Notes under the pieces: generated by a model
What the model was told of the DNA's origin: nothing
The model's input: only the letters and a program-made list of their open reading frames with translations
Database searches by the model: none
Translations under genes and position numbers: made by a program
Part shown: in pieces, positions 1-6,140 of the stretch
Position numbering within the stretch: position 1 is the stretch's first letter
Layout: the number at the start of each line of letters is the position of its first letter
Source of the DNA: Dermatophilaceae bacterium
GTDB lineage: Bacteria > Actinomycetota > Actinomycetes > Actinomycetales > Dermatophilaceae
Direction of reading: 5' to 3'
DNA length: 7,205 nt
Assembly (NCBI GenBank): GCA_013361975.1
Contig: JABFXB010000107.1
Span: forward strand, 1-7,205

Positions 1-22
1 CACGGGGCTGCTCACGGGGTGC

Positions 23-217
23 TCAGGCCTGGTGCTCGGTGCGCTCGGCGACGGCGTAGTGACGGCCCTTGTAGGTGCCGCACGAGGGGCACGCGATGTG
101 CGGCTGGGCAGCCGCACCGCACTGGGGGCACGTGGTCAGCGTGGTCGGCGTTGCCTTCCAGTTCGCGCGACGCGAACGGGTGTTGGAGCGCGACATCTTC
201 CGCTTCGGGACAGCCAC
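23..217 (-). CDS. rpmF: 50S ribosomal protein L32 (zinc-ribbon form)
   Basis: This 64-residue protein is ribosomal protein L32, a small component of the large ribosomal subunit. It begins with the typical MAVPKRKMSRS-type N-terminus, rich in Lys and Arg for rRNA contact. It then carries a four-cysteine zinc ribbon, CPQC at residues 30-33 and CPSC at 43-46. All four cysteines are present, so this is the zinc-binding (C+) form rather than a zinc-independent paralogue. The start is GTG (215-217), 1 nt after the TGA of the upstream DUF177 gene, and a purine-rich AGAGGA Shine-Dalgarno lies inside the end of that gene. Translation is therefore probably coupled. The DUF177-rpmF pair is conserved across many bacteria. 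Length and sequence are normal for the family. Confidence 0.97.
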   Translation of the reverse strand: MAVPKRKMSRSNTRSRRANWKATPTTLTTCPQCGAAAQPHIACPSCGTYKGRHYAVAERTEHQA

Positions 218-218
218 G

Positions 219-794
219 TCAGTTCCTCTTCTCTTGCGGGTCGTCCGCCAGCAGTCCGCTGAGGGACGACCACCTCGGGTCGATCACTTCATGATGATGG
301 TCCGGGTCCTCCGCGAGGTGCATCCCACACTCGGAACACAACCCCGGGCAGTCCTGCCGGCACACCGGTTGGAACGGCAGCGTCGGCACGACAGCGTCCC
401 GGAGCACGGGCTCGAGGTCGATGAGGTCACCGACCAGCTCGTGCACCTCGTCCTCGTCCGAGTCGGCTCCCACCTCGTGGTGGTGCGCCGCCCGGTCGGC
501 GTAGGCGAACAGCTCCTGGAAGGTCCCCTCGACTTCGAGCTCGACGGGATCCAGGCACCGCACGCAGGCGCCGGTCGCCGTGGCGTCGACCGAACCCGTG
601 ACGAGGACGCCTTCGACGACGGACTCGAGCCGCACCTCGACCCGGACCGGCTCGCCGGCCTTGATCGAGATGACGTCGGTTCCGAGGTCTTCGGGCAACG
701 TCACCGTGCGCGAGAGCTCCTGCATCGTGCCCGGTCGCCTGTTGAGCTCCCTGGTGTCGAGCACCAGAGGAGAACGGGGATCGGGACGGTCCAT
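219..794 (-). CDS. DUF177/YceD family protein, linked to 23S rRNA
   Basis: This 191-residue protein belongs to the DUF177 (YceD) family. Members sit next to rpmF in most bacteria and have been linked to 23S rRNA accumulation; the molecular activity is not settled. The N-terminal PRSPLVLDTREL-type segment is typical of actinobacterial members. Six cysteines stand out: CVRC at residues 77-80, then C145, C149, C153 and C156 in a CxxxCxGLCxxCG arrangement. These resemble metal-binding knuckles, although metal binding here is an inference. An acidic stretch lies around residues 110-130. I chose the ATG at 792-794 because family similarity starts there and AGGAG lies 2 nt upstream. A longer reading to a TTG at 854 would begin upstream of the expected transcription start. 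The gene is probably co-transcribed with rpmF. Confidence 0.93.
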   Translation of the reverse strand: MDRPDPRSPLVLDTRELNRRPGTMQELSRTVTLPEDLGTDVISIKAGEPVRVEVRLESVVEGVLVTGSVDATATGACVRCLDPVELEVEGTFQELFAYADRAAHHHEVGADSDEDEVHELVGDLIDLEPVLRDAVVPTLPFQPVCRQDCPGLCSECGMHLAEDPDHHHEVIDPRWSSLSGLLADDPQEKRN

Positions 795-853
795 GGCTCC
801 TGCGCACAGTAGAGGGTTCGGCCCGCGCCAAGACGGACGTGGACCGACCTCCA

Positions 854-882
854 AGGCTACTAGAGGGGCGCCTTGGGCCCAA
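854..882 (-). promoter_or_regulatory. candidate promoter for DUF177-rpmF
   Basis: On the minus strand the 100-nt gap between coaD and the DUF177 gene contains TTGGGC (877-882), a 17-nt spacer and TAGCCT (854-859). The second matches the actinobacterial -10 pattern TAnnnT. Transcription would start near 847, giving a leader of about 50 nt. A perfect 10-bp palindrome, TTGGGCCCAA (873-882), covers the -35 element. The placement is sensible because ribosomal protein genes usually have their own promoter, but the -35 is only a partial match. Confidence 0.4.
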
Positions 883-894
883 ATCAGCCCAGAG

Positions 895-1383
895 TCAGCC
901 GAGCCGCTCGCGCAGCGCCCCCAGCACGGCGTCGGGCACCATACCGGTCACGTCGCCGCCGTAGCGGACGACCTCCTTGATGAGCGAGCTCGACACGTGC
1001 TGGAGGGTGGGGTCGGCGGCGATGAAGAGGGTCTCGACGCCGGTGAGGTGGTGGTTCATGTGGGCCATCGGCAGCTCGTAGGCGAAGTCGGTGCCCCCCC
1101 GCAGGCCCTTGACCATGCTGGCGGCGCCCACCTCGCGGCACACGTCGACGACCAGGGTGCCCGCCCACGCCCCGATGCGCACGTTGGGCAGGTGACCGAG
1201 CGACTGCTCGATGAGGGCGCTGCGCTCCTCCACGCTGAACGTGCCCTCCTTGCTCGGGTTGTGCAGGATCGCGACGACGACCTCGTCGAAGAGCCTGCTC
1301 GCTCGCGTCACCACGTCGACGTGACCGTTCGTGATGGGGTCGTAGGACCCGGGGCAGACACAGCGGCGCGCTTCGCTCGTCAC
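895..1383 (-). CDS. coaD: phosphopantetheine adenylyltransferase (CoA biosynthesis)
   Basis: CoaD transfers AMP from ATP to 4'-phosphopantetheine, giving dephospho-CoA and pyrophosphate. This is the penultimate step of cytosolic CoA synthesis. The 162-residue length is normal. The nucleotidyltransferase signature PGSYDPITNGH covers residues 11-21, with the T/HxGH-type motif at T18-N-G-H21. KGLRGGTDFAYE at 92-103 holds the conserved substrate-binding arginine region, and SSSLIKE at 131-137 is the C-terminal nucleotide-binding motif. The only reasonable start is GTG (1381-1383), just 9 codons before the signature; the Shine-Dalgarno is weak (GGTAGG region). It follows rsmD by 37 nt, an rsmD-coaD pairing common in bacteria, so it is probably in the recG-rsmD-coaD transcript. 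The gap contains two palindromes described separately. Confidence 0.97.
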   Translation of the reverse strand: MTSEARRCVCPGSYDPITNGHVDVVTRASRLFDEVVVAILHNPSKEGTFSVEERSALIEQSLGHLPNVRIGAWAGTLVVDVCREVGAASMVKGLRGGTDFAYELPMAHMNHHLTGVETLFIAADPTLQHVSSSLIKEVVRYGGDVTGMVPDAVLGALRERLG

Positions 1384-1399
1384 GCGCCCAACCTACCGT

Positions 1400-1424
1400 C
1401 GGCGTACGCCGTGGGTGACGTCAC
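1400..1424. repeat. two adjacent palindromes in the rsmD-coaD gap
   Basis: CGGCGTACGCCG (1400-1411) is a perfect 12-bp palindrome. Three bases further on, GTGACGTCAC (1415-1424) is a perfect 10-bp palindrome that includes the rsmD stop codon. Together they fill most of the 37-nt space before coaD. They could be protein-binding dyads or a small RNA hairpin upstream of the coaD start, but palindromes of this size also arise by chance in GC-rich DNA. Confidence 0.5.
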
Positions 1425-2002
1425 GCCACGACATCGGCGGGCGGCGGCTCGGCGAACCACACGGCGGTCTCGCCGTAGCGCTTCTCCCCCGAGAGCTCGA
1501 GCCCGTCGGGCCAGGTCGGCTGGGGCGACCGGGACGAGCGCTCGACGACGACGAACGCGTCGGGCGCCAGCCAGTGGCGCTCGACGAGCGCCTCGAGCAC
1601 CGCAGTCAGGGCCTGCTCCGTGACGTCGTAGGGCGGGTCCAGCAGGACGAGGTCCATGCGGGCGTCTCCCGGCGGGCCGGCCGCGAGCGCCCGCTCGACG
1701 GTGTCGGCGAGCAGTCGCACCCCGTCGTGGCCGACGACGCCGATGTTGGCCCGGATGACCTTGGCGGCCGCCTTGTGCGACTCGACGAGCAGCACGAGAC
1801 GCGCCCCCCGGCTGGCGGCCTCCAGCCCGAGCGCCCCCGAGCCCGCGTAGAGGTCGAGCACGTTCGTGCCCTCGAGCAGGCCACGGTGCTCGAGACGGCT
1901 GAAGAGCGCCTCGCGGACGCGGTCGGAGGTGGGCCGGGTCGACGAGCCGGGCGGGGTCTGCAGGCGCCGGCCGCCGGCCGCACCACTGATGATGCGCGTC
2001 AC
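1421..2002 (-). CDS. rsmD: 16S rRNA (guanine(966)-N(2))-methyltransferase
   Basis: RsmD uses S-adenosylmethionine to methylate N2 of G966 in 16S rRNA (E. coli numbering) during small-subunit assembly. The 193-residue protein opens with MTRIISGAAGGRRL and TRPTSDRVREALF (residues 22-34), both hallmarks of the family. Rossmann motif I, LDLYAGSGALGLEA, spans 49-62. The catalytic motif IV appears as DPPY at 122-125, followed by the family's C-terminal RYGETAVWF at 175-183. The start is GTG (2000-2002), separated from the recG TGA by one base (TGA-C-GTG), which suggests coupled translation. A short Ala/Pro-rich tail after residue 184 looks dispensable. The assignment is secure; specificity for G966 rests on family membership. 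Confidence 0.96.
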   Translation of the reverse strand: MTRIISGAAGGRRLQTPPGSSTRPTSDRVREALFSRLEHRGLLEGTNVLDLYAGSGALGLEAASRGARLVLLVESHKAAAKVIRANIGVVGHDGVRLLADTVERALAAGPPGDARMDLVLLDPPYDVTEQALTAVLEALVERHWLAPDAFVVVERSSRSPQPTWPDGLELSGEKRYGETAVWFAEPPPADVVA

Positions 2003-2003
2003 G

Positions 2004-4265
2004 TCAGCCCCGCTCGAGCCATGCGGCCTGCTCCTCGTCGAGGCGCATGGCGACGGCAGCCGCGAGGGCAGGGTGGGCCCGCAGGGAGGGGTCGTCGGCG
2101 ACGAGGGCGAAGGCGTCCTCGCGGGCGTCGGCGATGATCTGCTCGTCCTCCAGCCGACCGAGGCGCAGGTGGCGCACCGAGCTGCCGCGCCCGCTCTGCC
2201 GGGCGCCGAGCACGTCGCCCTCGCGGCGCAGCAGCAGGTCGGCGCGCGCCAGCTCGAACCCGTCGGTGGTGGCGGCGACCTGGTCGAGGCGTTCGACCGC
2301 CCGCTCCCCCGGGTCGCGCGTCATGAGCAGGCAGAGACCCGGCACGGCGCCTCGGCCGACGCGGCCGCGGAGCTGGTGCAGCTGGGAGATGCCGAAGCGG
2401 TCGGCGTCGACGACGACCATGACGGACGCGTTGGGCACGTCGACACCGACCTCGATGACGGTCGTCGCCACGAGCACGTCGATGTCGCCCGCCGCGAAGG
2501 CACGCATCGTCGCGTCCTTGGCGTCGGGGTCGAGCCGCCCGTGGAGCACGCCGAGCCGCACGCCCTCGAGGGCCGGGGTGGCCTGCAGGGTGCTGAGCAT
2601 CGCGTAGACACCGGTGAGCTCGCGCTCGGGCGCACCGCCCTCGCCGCCCTCGCCGCCCTCGGCGCCGTCGTCGGCGTCCCAGTCGTCCCAGCCTGCGTCC
2701 TCGTCGGAGCTGTCGGCGCTCGTGGCCGCCCCGGCTGCGTCGTCGTCCACGTCGCCGATGCGCGGACAGACGACGTACGCCTGGTGTCCCTTGGCCACCT
2801 CCTCGGCCACCCGCTGCCACGTGCGGTCGACCCAGCCCGGCTTGTCGGCGTCGACGACGTGCGTGGTGATCGGTGACCGGCCCTTCGGCAGTTCGCGCAG
2901 CGTGGAGGTCTCCATGTCGCCGAAGACGGTCATCGCGACGGTGCGCGGGATCGGGGTCGCCGTCATGACCAGCACGTGCGGCGGGCGCAGCCCCTTCTCG
3001 CGCAGGGCGTCGCGCTGCTCGACGCCGAAGCGGTGCTGCTCGTCGACGACGACGAGCGCGAGGTCGGCGAACTGGACGTGCTTCTGGATGAGGGCGTGGG
3101 TGCCGACGACGATGCCGGCCTCACCGGACGCGGCGGCCAGCAGCGCCCTGCGACGCGCCGCAGCGCCCTGGCTGCCGGTCAGCAGGGCCACGGTGGTGCC
3201 GTGCTCCGCTCCCCCGAGCATGCCGCCGAGTGCGAGCTCGCCGAGCATCGTCGTGATGGACCGGTGGTGCTGGGCGGCGAGCACCTCGGTCGGCGCGAGC
3301 AGGGCCGCCTGGCCCCCGGCGTCGATCGCGGCGAGCATCGCGCGCAGCGCCACGATCGTCTTGCCCGAACCGACCTCGCCCTGCAGGAGCCGGTGCATGG
3401 GCCGCTCCGAGGCGAGCTCGGAGGCCAGCACCTCGCCGACCTCGCGCTGCCCGGCCGTCAGCTCGAACGGCAACCGGGCGTCGAAGGCTGCGAGCAGGCC
3501 ACCCGGCCGCGGCACGCGCGGCGTCGCGAGCTCGGCCTCCGCCGCCTTGCGCCGCTGGGCCAGGATCGTCTGCAGCACGAACGCCTCGTCGTACTTGAGA
3601 CGGTCGAGGCCCTGTGAGGGCTTGTCGTCGAGCGACGGCCGGTGGACCAGTTCGAGCGCGGCGGCGCGGTCGAGCAGCCCGCGCGCGACGCGTACGTCCT
3701 CGGGAACGGGCTCACGAACCCGGTCGACGGAGTCGAGCGCCTGGTGCATGAGGCGACGCAGCTTGAGGGAGTTGAGCTTGCCGGTCGTGGAGTACACGGG
3801 CACGCGATGCGTGCGGTACCACTCGACCGTCGCCTCGCCCTGCTCGTCGTCGTCGAAGAGCTCGTACTCGGGATGGGTGAGCTGGAGACGGCGGCCGTAG
3901 GCGCCGATCTGGCCCACGAAGAGACCGCGCACACCGGGCAGCAGCTTCTTCTCGTGGCCGTATGCGCTGAAGAACGTCACGTCGAGCTCGTTGCCGTGGT
4001 CGTCGCCGATGACGACGGTGAGCATCTTGCCCCGGCGGTTGCGCATGGGCCTGGTCGTCGCCTTGCGCACCTCGGCGACCAGCAGGACGTCCTCGCCGAC
4101 GTGCAGCGCCGACAGGTCGGTGAGCTGACCGGGTCGCACGTAGCGTCGGGGCACGAACTCGAAGAGGTCGCCCACGCTCTGCAGGCCCTTGGTCTTCGCG
4201 AGCTGGGCGGCCTCGGGCTTGTTGAGCAGCTTGGTGAGCGGCGAGTCCTCGGTGAGCACGGGCAC
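2004..4265 (-). CDS. recG: ATP-dependent DNA helicase RecG
   Basis: RecG is a double-strand DNA translocase that binds branched DNA, reverses stalled forks and processes recombination intermediates. The 753-residue protein shows an OB-fold wedge region at about 50-135 and a superfamily 2 helicase core. The core motifs are Walker A GEVGSGKT at 296-303, DEQH at 408-411, TATPIPRT at 435-442, and motif VI QLRGRVGRG at 631-639, followed by the RecG C-terminal domain. A strongly acidic, low-complexity insert at about 505-547 separates the AYVVCPRI strand from the second RecA-like lobe and makes the protein slightly longer than usual. I chose the GTG at 4263-4265 because GGAG lies 7 nt upstream; a second GTG at 4257-4259 is possible. 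The open frame continues to 4955, but that part is out-of-frame DAK2 sequence. Confidence 0.97.
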   Translation of the reverse strand: MPVLTEDSPLTKLLNKPEAAQLAKTKGLQSVGDLFEFVPRRYVRPGQLTDLSALHVGEDVLLVAEVRKATTRPMRNRRGKMLTVVIGDDHGNELDVTFFSAYGHEKKLLPGVRGLFVGQIGAYGRRLQLTHPEYELFDDDEQGEATVEWYRTHRVPVYSTTGKLNSLKLRRLMHQALDSVDRVREPVPEDVRVARGLLDRAAALELVHRPSLDDKPSQGLDRLKYDEAFVLQTILAQRRKAAEAELATPRVPRPGGLLAAFDARLPFELTAGQREVGEVLASELASERPMHRLLQGEVGSGKTIVALRAMLAAIDAGGQAALLAPTEVLAAQHHRSITTMLGELALGGMLGGAEHGTTVALLTGSQGAAARRRALLAAASGEAGIVVGTHALIQKHVQFADLALVVVDEQHRFGVEQRDALREKGLRPPHVLVMTATPIPRTVAMTVFGDMETSTLRELPKGRSPITTHVVDADKPGWVDRTWQRVAEEVAKGHQAYVVCPRIGDVDDDAAGAATSADSSDEDAGWDDWDADDGAEGGEGGEGGAPERELTGVYAMLSTLQATPALEGVRLGVLHGRLDPDAKDATMRAFAAGDIDVLVATTVIEVGVDVPNASVMVVVDADRFGISQLHQLRGRVGRGAVPGLCLLMTRDPGERAVERLDQVAATTDGFELARADLLLRREGDVLGARQSGRGSSVRHLRLGRLEDEQIIADAREDAFALVADDPSLRAHPALAAAVAMRLDEEQAAWLERG
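2635..2661. repeat. three perfect 9-bp tandem repeats inside recG
   Basis: CCGCCCTCG occurs three times without interruption or mismatch. On the coding strand the array encodes the Glu-Gly-Gly repeat at RecG residues 536-544, within the acidic insert. The unit is a multiple of three, so copy changes keep the reading frame. Slippage is a plausible origin. Confidence 0.85.
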
Positions 4266-4269
4266 GGTG

Positions 4270-6042
4270 TCACTCCACCCCGAGCAGGGCGGAGTAGACC
4301 GCCTGCCCTCCGTCGATGAGCGACACCTCGATGCCGTGGTGGGCCGAGCGGGCCTCGCTGGTGACCGCCTCGAGCAGACCCTCCGGCGCGTCGACGCCGG
4401 CCACCACCGTGACGAGCTCACCGCCGCTCGCGAGGAGTCGGTGCACCACCTCGCGGGCCACGGCCAGCTCGTCGGAGCCGACGATGACGACGTCGCCGTC
4501 GACGACCCCGAGCACGTCGCCCGCCTCGCACGGCCCGCCGCTCGTGAGGGCCGCGCGGTTGGCGACCGTGACGGCGCCGTGCCGGGTCGCGGACGCCGCG
4601 GCCTGCATCGCGAGGACGTTGGCTCCTGCCGTGGCCGTCGGCTCGAAGACCGCGAGGGCGGCGATCCCCTGGACGGCCGTGCGCACGTGGACGAGGTGGG
4701 CCTCGATGCCCTCGTCGGCGACGGCGCGGACGGCTGCGGCAGCGGCCAGCAGCGTGTCGCCGTCGTTGGGCAGCACGACGACCCCCGAGGCCCCGCGCTC
4801 GTGCTGCTCACGGATCGCGTCGATGAGCCCTCCCGTGGAGGCCCGACGGCCTGGCCCCGAGCGCACCACGACCGCCCCCGCCTCCTCGAAGAGGCCCTCG
4901 AGCCCCGTGCCCGCAGCGCAGGCGACGATGGCGGCACCCGAGCGCCGGCCACCACCGGCCGGCTCGGTGCGACCGTGGCGGGCGAGGTGGGCGCCGAGGC
5001 CGTGGTCCTCGGTCAGGGCCGTGATGCGCACGCGGTGCGGCCGCCCCGCCTCGATGCCGGCCTCGACCGCGGCGCCCGCGTCGTCGACGTGGGCGTGGAC
5101 GTTCCACTCGCCGTCGCCGCCCACGACGAGCACTGAGTCGCCGAGCTCGACGAGGCGTGCGCGCAGGACGTCGACGGCGGCGTCGTCGGAGTCGCGCAGC
5201 AGGTACATGACCTCGAACGCGGGCATGGCGTCGGTGTCGTCGTGCTCGGGTGGGCGGGCGGCGCTCAGGGCGGCGCTCGGCGCATCGGGTCGCAGGCGAG
5301 ACCGCCGCTCGGCACCGTCGCCGTCGGCGTGGGCGCGCTGTCCGGCACAGACCCGCTCGAGGCACTCGAGCAGCACGACGAGACCGGCTCCTCCCGCGTC
5401 GACGACACCCGCGCGGGCCAGCACCTCGAGCTGTTCGGGCGTGTGCTCGAGGGCCTCCTGCGCGGCGTCGAGGGCGGCCTTCGCGACGACGTGCACGCCG
5501 ACGTCGGTGTCGTCGTGGCGGGCTCGACGGCCGTCGGGGGCGGGCTCGGCCCCTGCCGCCGCCACGGGCACCGTCGACGTCGCCGCCTCGGCCATGGCCC
5601 GGGCCACGGTCAGGATGGTGCCCTCCTTGGGGTCGGTGACGGCCTGCCGGGCTCGCGCCTCGGCGTGCCGCAGCCCCTCGGCCAGCGATGCCGCGTCGAT
5701 CTCGGGCGACCCGGCGCAGCCCTCGGCCAGGCCGCGCGCGAGCTGGCTGAGGATGACGCCGGAGTTGCCCCGGGCGGTCCACAGCAGGTGCTTGGCGAAG
5801 ACCGCGAGCAGCTCGTCGGCCGATGACACCTCGGCGGTGGCGAGCGTGCGCTCCACGGCCCCGTCGAAGGTGAGGTAGAGGTTGGTGCCGGTGTCGCCGT
5901 CGGGGACCGGGAAGACGTTGAGGGCGTCGATCTCGGCGCGTCGGGCAGCGAAGAGGGAGCGGGTCAGCCCGGCCCAGCGACGGACGGCCACGAGGTCGAG
6001 CACGGTGAGGGGCCCGTCGGGCGGCGGCGCGTCGCCGGGCAT
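4270..6042 (-). CDS. DAK2 domain protein, FakA/YloV-like (fatty acid kinase ATP-binding subunit family)
   Basis: This 590-residue protein has the architecture of the YloV/FakA family. The N-terminal DhaL/DAK2 domain carries NVFPVPDGDTGTN at residues 42-54, whose aspartates bind Mg-ATP, then GNSGVILSQ at 92-100 and AGVVDAGGAGL at 211-221. A Gly/Ala/Asp/Arg-rich linker covers about 235-272. The middle domain contains WNVHAHVDDAG at 313-323. The C-terminal domain includes VVVLPNDGDT at 421-430. In Firmicutes, FakA phosphorylates fatty acids held by a DegV-type FakB partner; no FakB gene is visible here, so that role is inferred. Dihydroxyacetone kinase is less likely because no DhaK or DhaM is nearby and the C-terminal domains match FakA. 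The start is ATG with AGGAGGT (6046-6052) 3 nt upstream. It is followed 4 nt later by recG, a common actinobacterial neighbour. Confidence 0.93.
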   Translation of the reverse strand: MPGDAPPPDGPLTVLDLVAVRRWAGLTRSLFAARRAEIDALNVFPVPDGDTGTNLYLTFDGAVERTLATAEVSSADELLAVFAKHLLWTARGNSGVILSQLARGLAEGCAGSPEIDAASLAEGLRHAEARARQAVTDPKEGTILTVARAMAEAATSTVPVAAAGAEPAPDGRRARHDDTDVGVHVVAKAALDAAQEALEHTPEQLEVLARAGVVDAGGAGLVVLLECLERVCAGQRAHADGDGAERRSRLRPDAPSAALSAARPPEHDDTDAMPAFEVMYLLRDSDDAAVDVLRARLVELGDSVLVVGGDGEWNVHAHVDDAGAAVEAGIEAGRPHRVRITALTEDHGLGAHLARHGRTEPAGGGRRSGAAIVACAAGTGLEGLFEEAGAVVVRSGPGRRASTGGLIDAIREQHERGASGVVVLPNDGDTLLAAAAAVRAVADEGIEAHLVHVRTAVQGIAALAVFEPTATAGANVLAMQAAASATRHGAVTVANRAALTSGGPCEAGDVLGVVDGDVVIVGSDELAVAREVVHRLLASGGELVTVVAGVDAPEGLLEAVTSEARSAHHGIEVSLIDGGQAVYSALLGVE

Positions 6043-6090
6043 CGGACCTCCTGCTCGTCGTGCTGGGAATCGGGCTCGCCGATGCTCGGC

Positions 6091-6096
6091 AGGCTA
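6091..6096 (-). promoter_or_regulatory. candidate -10 element for the DAK2-recG operon
   Basis: On the minus strand TAGCCT fits the TAnnnT -10 pattern and is identical to the hexamer proposed ahead of the DUF177 gene. It lies about 50 nt upstream of the DAK2 ATG. No convincing -35 is seen. The inverted repeat AGGC-TAGC-GCCT (6091-6102) overlaps it. The call rests mainly on position in the 97-nt divergent region. Confidence 0.3.
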
Positions 6097-6126
6097 GCGC
6101 CTCGCCCGGACGGTCGCATGCACGGC

Positions 6127-6140
6127 TACGTTGGGCGCTG
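6127..6140 (+). promoter_or_regulatory. candidate -10 element giving a leaderless fructosamine kinase mRNA
   Basis: TACGTT (6127-6132) matches TAnnnT and lies exactly 7 nt before the GTG at 6140. Transcription would therefore start on or beside the start codon. No Shine-Dalgarno sequence precedes this GTG. This is the usual layout of leaderless genes in actinobacteria. The -35 region is weak. Confidence 0.45.

Noticed and set aside
1..15. Possible start of the next minus-strand gene (GTG at 13-15), perhaps rnc, which often follows rpmF
   Set aside because: Only five codons are visible and no good Shine-Dalgarno precedes it, so neither the start nor the identity can be supported.
75..812. Plus-strand frame of 245 codons opposite rpmF and the DUF177 gene
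   Set aside because: Antisense to two secure genes and without any recognisable domain.
795..854. Longer DUF177 product starting at a TTG
   Set aside because: The added 20 residues are not family-like, the start would lie upstream of the predicted TSS, and the ATG at 794 has AGGAG close by.
873..882. TTGGGCCCAA as part of an intrinsic terminator for coaD
   Set aside because: It is a loop-less palindrome, the nearby possible stems are only about 4 bp, and no T-run follows on the minus strand.
580..1623. Long plus-strand open frame opposite the DUF177 gene, coaD and rsmD
   Set aside because: It crosses three recognised genes in antisense. Its product is Arg/Ala-rich with no family resemblance. 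Open antisense frames are expected at this GC content.
2614..3900. Plus-strand frame of 428 codons opposite recG
   Set aside because: Low-complexity Ser/Arg/Ala product lying wholly antisense to well-conserved recG; a codon-bias shadow.
4266..4955. Upstream extension of the recG reading frame
   Set aside because: The extra 230 residues are Ser/Arg/Pro-rich out-of-frame DAK2 sequence. RecG similarity and a Shine-Dalgarno place the start at 4265.
4316..5878. Plus-strand frame of 520 codons opposite the DAK2 gene
   Set aside because: Ser/Ala/Arg/Pro-rich translation with no motifs, fully antisense to a gene with clear conserved motifs.
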